NCBI GenBank assembly: GCA_037447655.1 | Contig: JBBHKE010002430.1 | Span: 95,255-134,312 of the forward strand | Source of the DNA: Zygnema cylindricum | Lineage: Eukaryota; Streptophyta; Zygnematophyceae; Zygnematales; Zygnemataceae | Reading direction: 5' to 3' | Length of the DNA: 39,058 bases | Shown: in pieces, positions 33,140 to 39,058 of the stretch | Numbering within the stretch: the first letter of the stretch is position 1 | Layout of the letters: the number at the start of each line of letters is the position of its first letter | Translations under genes and position numbers: made by a program | The notes under the pieces: model-generated | What the model was told of the DNA's origin: nothing | Databases searched by the model: none | The model's input: the letters and a program-made list of their open reading frames with translations, nothing else

Positions 33140-34578
33140 TTACTTGGGAGATGGCACAGGTTTTGTCATCATATCTGCAACCATTTCCCCATCACCCCTA
33201 TACACCAGATTCACAATTTTGTTTTCAACTTTTTCCCTCACAAAACTCAATCTTATATCCATATGCTTAGCCTTAAAATGATGTTTTGGATTGGCTGCAT
33301 TGCAATTGCATCCTGATTATCACAAAACACTTCATGCACTCCCTTTTTCATATATCCCAGTTCTTGTAATAAAGACTTGACCCACATCAACTCTTTCACT
33401 GCACAACAAGAAGCCATGTACTCAACCTCCATAGTGGACTGTGCAACCACCTTTTGTTGCTTGCTGCTCCAGCAGCAAACACCTTCCCCCACATACAACA
33501 CATACCCAGAAGTGCATCTTCTCATAGGTGCATCCCCATAACTGACATCAATTGAAGTAGTGATGTCAGTGTGCTCCCCTCCCATGTGCAACCATAAATC
33601 TATGGTTCCCACCAAGTATCTCATGACTCTTTTGGCTGCCTCCCTGTCTCTCTTCCTAGGATCATTAAGACTCCTACTAAGAACACCAACTGCTGCTGCT
33701 ATGTTTTGTCTAGTACAATTCATAAAGTAAATCAAGCTTCCTACAACCTGTCTGTACGGAATAGACTTCATAAACTGTCTCTCTTTTGGACTTATCTGAT
33801 CATCTAATATCAACACTCCTCCTTTTACACTCCCATGACTTACTTTCTTGAAGTCCATGGTAGTGGTACAACTATTTTCCTTTTCCATCTGAAATTTCTC
33901 AAGCATATTAATGCTTCTTTGAGTAAGTTGATTTATCCCCTCCCCTTTCGCTTTCCATTTGAATTCCCAAAATATATTTAGCCTCCCCCAATTCTTTCAT
34001 GTCAAATCTGCTCCTAATATCTTTCTTTAGCTTATTGATCTTTCCCATAGACTCACTTAACAACAGCAAATCATCCACATAAATTGCAATAAAAATCACA
34101 CCATTCTCATCCTCAAACATATAAATAAAATGGTCAGAACTGATCCTAATATATCCCAGACCGGTGAGAAACTCATCTAGTTTCTTGTTTTATTGTCTGG
34201 GAGCCTGCTTTAGTCCATATAAAGACTTTATGAGCCTGCAAACTTTGCTCTCCTCTCCTTCCTCTACAAATCCCTTTGGCTGCCGCATGAAGATTTCTTC
34301 CTCTAGTTCGCCGTTGAGGAAGGCGGTCTTGATATCCAATCTGGTGAATTTCCATGTCTTCCGCTGTTGCTAGACTAAGTAGAATCCTTTCAGATGGGAA
34401 CCGAACTAGAGGAGCAAAAGTCTCCTCATAATTTATTCATTCTTTTTGGGTGAACCCATGTGCTACCAACCGAGCCTTATATCTCTCAATGCTATTATCT
34501 GGGTTCAACTTCAGTTTAAATACCCTTTGCACCCGATAGGTTTTCTGTCTGAAGGACAGTCAACTAGCTCACAAGTAT
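33140..34578 (-). pseudogene. Copia reverse transcriptase and RNase H, broken
   Basis: The first ~430 bases of reverse transcriptase are scattered over three frames. The catalytic IAIYVDDLLLLSESMG block (34120-33908) is intact. A frameshift near 33907 precedes a 217-codon frame containing YRQVVGSLIYFMNCTRQNIA and the RNase H residues SIDVSYGD, STMEVEYMA and VFCDNQDAI. A last frameshift near 33290 is followed by KHMDIRLSFVREKV and ADMMTKPVPSPK, ending in TAA at 33142-33140. Confidence 0.87.
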
Positions 34579-36480
34579 TCATGAGGAAGTCATCTCATCA
34601 TTTATGGCTCTGACCCATCGGTCTTTCTCCGGAATATCCATTGCCTTAGAGTATGACCGAGGCTCATCTGGGTGAGATAGCTTTGTTACCTTATGAGTAG
34701 CCTGTTTATCTTGTAGTCTTTTGCTGCTCCTCCGTCCTCCCTCGAAGTTTGAAGCTGGAATGGAGTGAAGTCTTGGATTCCTCTGCACGGTCTCATTAGA
34801 TTCCCTATCCATGAAAACAGGTTCTGGCTCCTCTTCCTCTCTCTTCTCAGAGTGTGTAGAAATATGAGGAGATTCCGGTATATCTCCCCCATCTTGGATC
34901 TCCCCTGAATCTGCAATCACGTTTTCACTTGTGTCCTTTCTGGGAAGATCTAAGTCATCCTCACTCTCGGACTCAAAACTGATTCTGATTTTCTTAGTGT
35001 ATTTCAAGGGATCAACTGACTTCCCTTCATCCATGACAACTTGGTGTTTTACCAAAATGATATCTTGTTTAGCTAAGTCATAGACTCTATACCCATTGAC
35101 ATCCTCATCGTATCCCACAAAATATCCCGGTTTTCCTTTAACATCTAGTTTCCAGTTTTTCTTATCCGTATCTAAACTGTAAACTTGGCTACCAAATACT
35201 TTAAGTTGAGAGATATCCGGTTTCCTTGTAACCCATCTCTCATAAGGTGTCATTCCTTTGACGGCTATAGTGAGGACTCTATTTTTAATGTATTTAACCC
35301 TTCTGTACAAAATCTTCCTCCTATTTTCTTATCTGCCAACATACTACACACACTATCTCTGAAAGTCCGGTTCAACCTCTCAGCTTCCCCATTTTGTTCT
35401 GGATTATTCGGTATTGTTTTTTCTGATGTTGAACCCCCTCATCTCTCAAGTATTTATCATACTAGTATGAGGTGTACTCTCCCTCATTATCATTTCTTAT
35501 TCTCTTAAAAGGGGTTCCGTGCAACTTTTCACTTAAGGCTTGGTATTCTTTGAAGTACTTTGGTGTAAGTACTTTGGTGTTTCAGACTTTTTTTTTTCAG
35601 GAAAGTAGACTCTAGAATATCTAGCCCAATCATCAGTAATTTTTAGCATATACCTCTTCCCCCCAACCGAAGGTACTCTTGCTGATCCCCAAATTTTTGT
35701 TCGGACCAAATCTAGTACTTTCTCACCTCTATATGTGGTAGTTTTGGGAATGGGAAGTCTATGAGCCTTACCTTGGGCACAACCACTTTAATCATCCACC
35801 ATTTCATTATCCCCAAACTGAATGCCTTCTACCACACCCAGCTTCTTCATTTCCCTCAGCTTATCAAAATGCACATGCCCCAACCGCTTATGCCAGCTCA
35901 TCAAGCTCGGGACACCATTATAGTAAGCACTCTTCTTTTCATTACTCAAGTTAAGCCTACACATTCCTTGGCTACCCTTATCTGCCGTGAAGTAAACTTC
36001 ATCACCATACTTACCTATAAAGACTCCCTTTCTAGTGAAGGTATCAAAATCCTTGTCAACTAATACAGGTGTAGACATAAGATTTTTACTCAGCTGAGGA
36101 ATGTAGGGCACATCTGAGATGGTGAGTATAGAAGTCTTACCCTCCACTAAATTTTTTAGATCTAGCGACCCCACTAGATCTTTGGTAATTACTCTCCCAT
36201 CCCCATACTTTATTTCTATAGTAGGGATCTTTTTTAGCTTAGTGAAGAGGTGCTCGTCACGGCACATATGCATAGATGCACCTGAATTGATGATCCATCC
36301 TTCCTGTAGAGATTCTCGAATGGCTTCAAGAGCACACTTCTGTTTCTGAGGAATCTCCTTCTCCAAATTATCGTCAAGGAGAAGCTCCCCATCCTCTTTC
36401 TCAGAAGACTCGTCCTCCTCGGTCTCTACTTTCACTCGTGTGACCACAAGTGCCTTCCTCTTCCCTCTGGAAGAGCCCAC
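34579..36480 (-). pseudogene. Copia protease and integrase, broken
   Basis: The protease site reads WIINSGAS where the family has Asp in DSGA, so the catalytic residue is Asn. The GAG-pre-integrase motif WHKRLGHVHFDKL follows, then a stop at about 35790. The integrase core continues in other frames: DLVRTKIWG, where the first catalytic Asp of the usual TDIWG motif is Lys; ITDDWARYSRVYF, Asp kept; and NPEQNGEAERLNRTF, Glu kept. The C-terminal part is an open frame (35310-34579) with MTPYERWVTRKPDISQLKVF, ending in the start of the reverse transcriptase domain (MDIPEKDRWVRAINDEM). Confidence 0.85.
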
Positions 36481-36492
36481 TCCAGGGTTTTC

Positions 36493-37350
36493 TTAGAGCC
36501 TCAGCTCTGACAGCTTGATGGAATCAGCTATGAAGTGTCCCGGCTTTTTGCAGAAATGGCAAAGACCCTTTGGAGGCATGGATTCTCGCGATTGATCCCC
36601 TTTGAAGTTGTTGTACGCCTTCGGCGGATCCTTCCTCCACCGGTCTGTTACGGCAGCTAGAGCTTGATCGCTCTTTCCTGCTCTGCGGATCTCGATGGTG
36701 TTCTCCTGTACGAGTATCATTTGGACCACAATGTTCCACTTTGAAGAACTATCATCCATTTCTTGCACTCGGTACACTATGTTTTCATACTCCTCAGGCA
36801 GCTTCATGAATAGAGTGTCAACTTTCATCTTCATTGTGCCTGTCCATCCGGCACTCTCCATCTCTATATGAAGGCAAGAGAGATCATTACAGTAATCTAA
36901 CATCTTCCCTCCTTTGTAAGTATAACTCCCCAACCTTTGTTCCACCAGTTGAAGCTCCTGAATGGTACCAGCTCTATAGATCTCGACTAAAGTCATCCAC
37001 AACTCCTCGACCTTCAAGATGTGAAGATGAGAGGTCGCCAAAGCTTAAGTGAGGTGCCCCAGAATGAAATGTCTGGCATTCATGTTATTGCACTCCCACA
37101 TTTGAATATCGTTTTCCTCGGTTTTCACGACCAGCGCTCAGGGTGATGTGGCAATCGGAGTAAGATGTGTCTCCTTTCCTTTCCCTTTTTCGGACACACT
37201 GGTGTCCCCATCATCTGTCTACTATGTTGGAGCAGATGCTGCTGCAGAAAACCTCACTCCATCAAAACTTGGTGGAGTTCTCGAGATGGACGTTTCACTC
37301 GTCCACTGACGATACACCAGTGTCGTTTCTCACACAATGCCCCTGTCATC
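36493..37350 (-). pseudogene. Copia gag (capsid/nucleocapsid), broken
   Basis: Gag of the minus-strand element. The main block includes WMTLVEIYRAGTIQELQLVE and KLPEEYENIVYRVQEMDD, then TIEIRRAGKSDQALAA and a zinc knuckle CHFCKKPGHFIADS. The knuckle has lost its last Cys (CX2CX4HX4S). Upstream, TEENDIQMWECNNMNARHFI is in the same frame but a TAA (37047-37045) splits it from the rest. A more decayed N-terminal part (KGKETHLTPIAT and SGRVKRPSRE) reaches about 37350 and aligns with the plus-strand gag at 38250. Confidence 0.82.
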
Positions 37351-37401
37351 ATGGCTTCCTAGTAAATGAACCCAGATCTGTTATAAATGGGCACCCCAGA
37401 G

Positions 37402-37416
37402 GGTGGGCCCATAACC
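37402..37416 (-). promoter_or_regulatory. Retrotransposon primer-binding site (half-tRNA type)
   Basis: GGTTATGGGCCCACC directly follows the 5' LTR. It is complementary to the anticodon stem-loop of plant-type initiator tRNA-Met (GGTGGGCCCATAACC) rather than to the tRNA 3' end. Drosophila copia is known to prime from the 5' half of initiator tRNA-Met in this way. Confidence 0.8.
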
Positions 37417-38040
37417 TGCAATTTTGTGTCCCCCATTGGATCACTCGATTTAGGAAGCCTCTAGATAGCTTTTGGCTAGCCCTCTTTCAATTTGGATCAG
37501 TGCTCCCCAAGCAGGCAAATAGAAAATCTGACTACACCCCTGTGCAGTCTGGACTCCCCTGAGTCCACAAAAAAATGAATCACTGAAAATGCCCAACTAT
37601 GCAAATTAATTATCAAGTGGCAAAGATGCCAATATTTATACAAGCTTGTTGGGAGAGAGGCGACTACTTCCTCTATCCTCTAAGTCATAAACCCCTCTCA
37701 CAACCCCTATCTACTGATGTACGAACCAATCAGAAGACTGTATAGTACAGAGAGGTACTACAGCTGATGTACGACAAGGTCATGGAGGGGACGTATGTCT
37801 ACCTCAGACTTTTCCTCATGCTCCCGTGATTTTTGCTTCCCTATGATATCTTGCCACGTGTTGACAGGTTGTGTCACATCCGAAAACCGCTAAGACGGCC
37901 ATTCAGGGATCCCGGCGATGATGCAGGTCGTTGGATCCAAACCGACTTTTAATGTTCGCCGTCCAAATAACAAATGTCCAGTATATTTATTTCGTGCGCA
38001 CTAAATCCCAACCAGTTACTATGTCCTTAATTTGTAATTG
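37417..38040 (-). repeat. Copia 5' LTR (shortened at its outer end)
   Basis: Direct repeat of 32077-32727. The minus-strand 3' end ATTGCA lies directly against the primer-binding site. At its outer (right) side similarity stops at about 38040, where the inverted LTR tail of a plus-strand element begins. The first ~350 bp seen between the polypurine tract and the left copy are absent here. Confidence 0.8.
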
Positions 38041-38144
38041 TGAGGGTGGTAGTTATTCGTGCTGAAAGACAAAGGGGTCAAGGTTTTCCTAGAGGCTTCG
38101 TGTGAGATGCCTACTCTTAAGTCATTGGAGGTCTCATAATTGTA
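38041..38144 (+). mobile_element. Tail of a plus-strand copia 5' LTR
   Basis: The last ~104 bases of an LTR reading to the right, ending CATAATTGTA just before a primer-binding site. It is the reverse complement of the start of the LTRs at 31178 and 38934 (CACGAAGCCTCTAGG, CTTGACCCCTTTG). The rest of the LTR is replaced by the 5' LTR of the minus-strand element. Confidence 0.7.
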
Positions 38145-38159
38145 GGTTATGGGCCCACC
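38145..38159 (+). promoter_or_regulatory. Primer-binding site of the plus-strand copia element
   Basis: GGTTATGGGCCCACC, identical to the 15 bases at 37416-37402 on the other strand and again directly after an LTR end. Confidence 0.8.
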
Positions 38160-38249
38160 ATCTACGGTGCCCATATTCAATGGAGTTGGTTTCATATACT
38201 GGGAAAGTATGATGACATGAGCTCTATGTGAGAATCGGTTTGGGGAATA

Positions 38250-38933
38250 GTGAGTGGACGGGTGAGGCCTCCATTCAGTCTTCGGATACCTCCACGGTTT
38301 ACAGGAGGCAGATTCACTAGAGATGCAGATCCATCTTCAACGAAGGAGACAAAAAAAGGAGAGGTGGTGGTCAAAGGAAAAGAGAAGGAGACAACCACAC
38401 CAATAGCAACTGGTTCGACATTCATGTCACTTATTCCGAGTAACGAGGAGAATGATAGTGATACCTAGGACTTCAACAATATGGCGGCAAAGCACTTCAT
38501 CTTGCGCCATTTTACTCAAGGACTTGCATGTCTTCATTTGCAAGTTGAAAGGGCATCCGATCTTTGGATGGCTCTCATAGAGGTGTACCGAAGTGGTACG
38601 ATTTAGCAACAACTGTTGGCTGATCAGAAAGTTAAGGAGTATGTATACAAAGGGGGGAAGATGTTGGATTTTTGCAATGAGCTTGCTACACTTTTTATGG
38701 AGCTAGAGAGTGCTGAAAAAGTTTTTAGTGAAATAAAAAGGTTAATTGTTTACTGATAAAGTTACCCGATGAGTTCGAGAACATAGTCAACCGTGTGCAA
38801 GACTTGCCGAACTCAATGTGGATATGGAACTCAGTGGAAAGAATGATTCCCGTTCGGAAGAATACGATTGAGATCCGAAGGGGAGGAAAGAGTGGGCAAG
38901 CCTTGGCAGCTGGGAGTGATTGGAGGAACAAGG
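38250..38933 (+). pseudogene. Second copia gag, plus strand, broken
   Basis: Paralogous to the minus-strand gag over its length: KGKEKETTTPIAT, then NEENDSDT, a TAG at 38466-38468, MAAKHFILRHFTQGLACLHL, WMALIEVYRSGTI, another TAG, YVYKGGKMLDFCNELATLFM, a frameshift near 38740, KLPDEFENIVNRVQDLPNS and NTIEIRRGGKSGQALAAG. It ends where an LTR in the other orientation begins. It is about as degenerate as the minus-strand copy and comes from a different subfamily. Confidence 0.82.
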
Positions 38934-39058
38934 TGAAACTCTGAGACCTCCATAAGTCCTCAGAGTGGACAGCTTCCAAGAAGCCTCTAGGATAATCCTG
39001 ACCCCTTTGTGTTTAAGCAAAAATAACTGCCACCCTGGCAGACAAAAACTCTGACCAA
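38934..39058 (-). mobile_element. Copia-type LTR interrupting the plus-strand gag
   Basis: TGAAACTCTGAGACCTCCAT begins a sequence close to the LTR at 31178 (same hairpin, GAAGCCTCTAGGATAA, ACCCCTTTGTGTTTAAGC). It is the 3' end of a minus-strand LTR that landed in the gag, and it continues past the window end. Confidence 0.7.

Larger units (their letters stand above)
32077..38040 (-). mobile_element. Ty1/copia retrotransposon, minus strand, degenerate
   Basis: Order on the minus strand: 5' LTR (38040-37417), primer-binding site (37416-37402), gag, protease, integrase, reverse transcriptase, RNase H (to 33140), polypurine tract (33086-33076), 3' LTR (33075 or 32727 to 32077). Integrase before reverse transcriptase is diagnostic of Ty1/copia. 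Several frames are broken and catalytic residues of protease and integrase are changed, so it cannot be autonomous. The flanking repeats share long identical stretches (e.g. GCCTCTAGATAGCTTTTGGC), so insertion was not ancient. Confidence 0.88.

Noticed and set aside
34164-34373. Plus-strand frame of 69 codons
   Set aside because: It is antisense to the reverse transcriptase region of the copia element.

Overview
This window reads as nuclear DNA of a eukaryote, most likely from the green lineage (plant or streptophyte/green alga). It has GT-AG introns, a multi-exon secreted purple acid phosphatase, Ty1/copia retrotransposons whose primer-binding site fits the anticodon arm of plant-type initiator tRNA-Met, and a dense load of small terminal-inverted-repeat elements. 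The species cannot be named from the sequence. A 10-base run of N at 7535-7544 shows it is a scaffold.

The one clear host gene is a 12-exon purple acid phosphatase on the minus strand (14942-20625). All splice junctions agree in phase except exon 8, which appears one base out of frame. A second copy of its 5' end lies in opposite orientation at 28665-30590: promoter, an exon 1 of the same 85 coding bases, and probably part of intron 1. The two promoters face each other across about 8 kb. They share an identical 20-base block followed by exactly 15 bases and a TATA box. In the second copy a 306-bp hAT-like element has inserted into the TATA box and duplicated it. No further exons of the second copy are visible before retrotransposon sequence takes over.

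Layout. 1-5208: AT-rich, no recognised gene, one decayed coding-like patch and some short tandem repeats. 5212-14290: Harbinger-like elements (families A and B, TWA target sites), Tc1/mariner-like MITEs (family C, TA target sites), one hAT-like element and two dispersed repeats (G, H). 14942-21225: phosphatase gene and promoter. 21745-28640: nested MITEs, a foldback element, a copia LTR fragment and a hAT-like element with an internal tandem duplication. 28665-31100: 5' end of the second phosphatase, with a MITE at its right edge. 31178-39058: copia-type LTR elements. These are a diverged LTR, a nearly complete but broken minus-strand copia element, and a second copia gag on the plus strand that is cut by another LTR.

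Exon boundaries, target-site duplications, the primer-binding sites and the copia active-site residues were read directly. Superfamily names for the MITEs rest on target-site length and terminal motifs, because no transposase is present. No CRISPR array, rRNA gene or intact tRNA gene was found.
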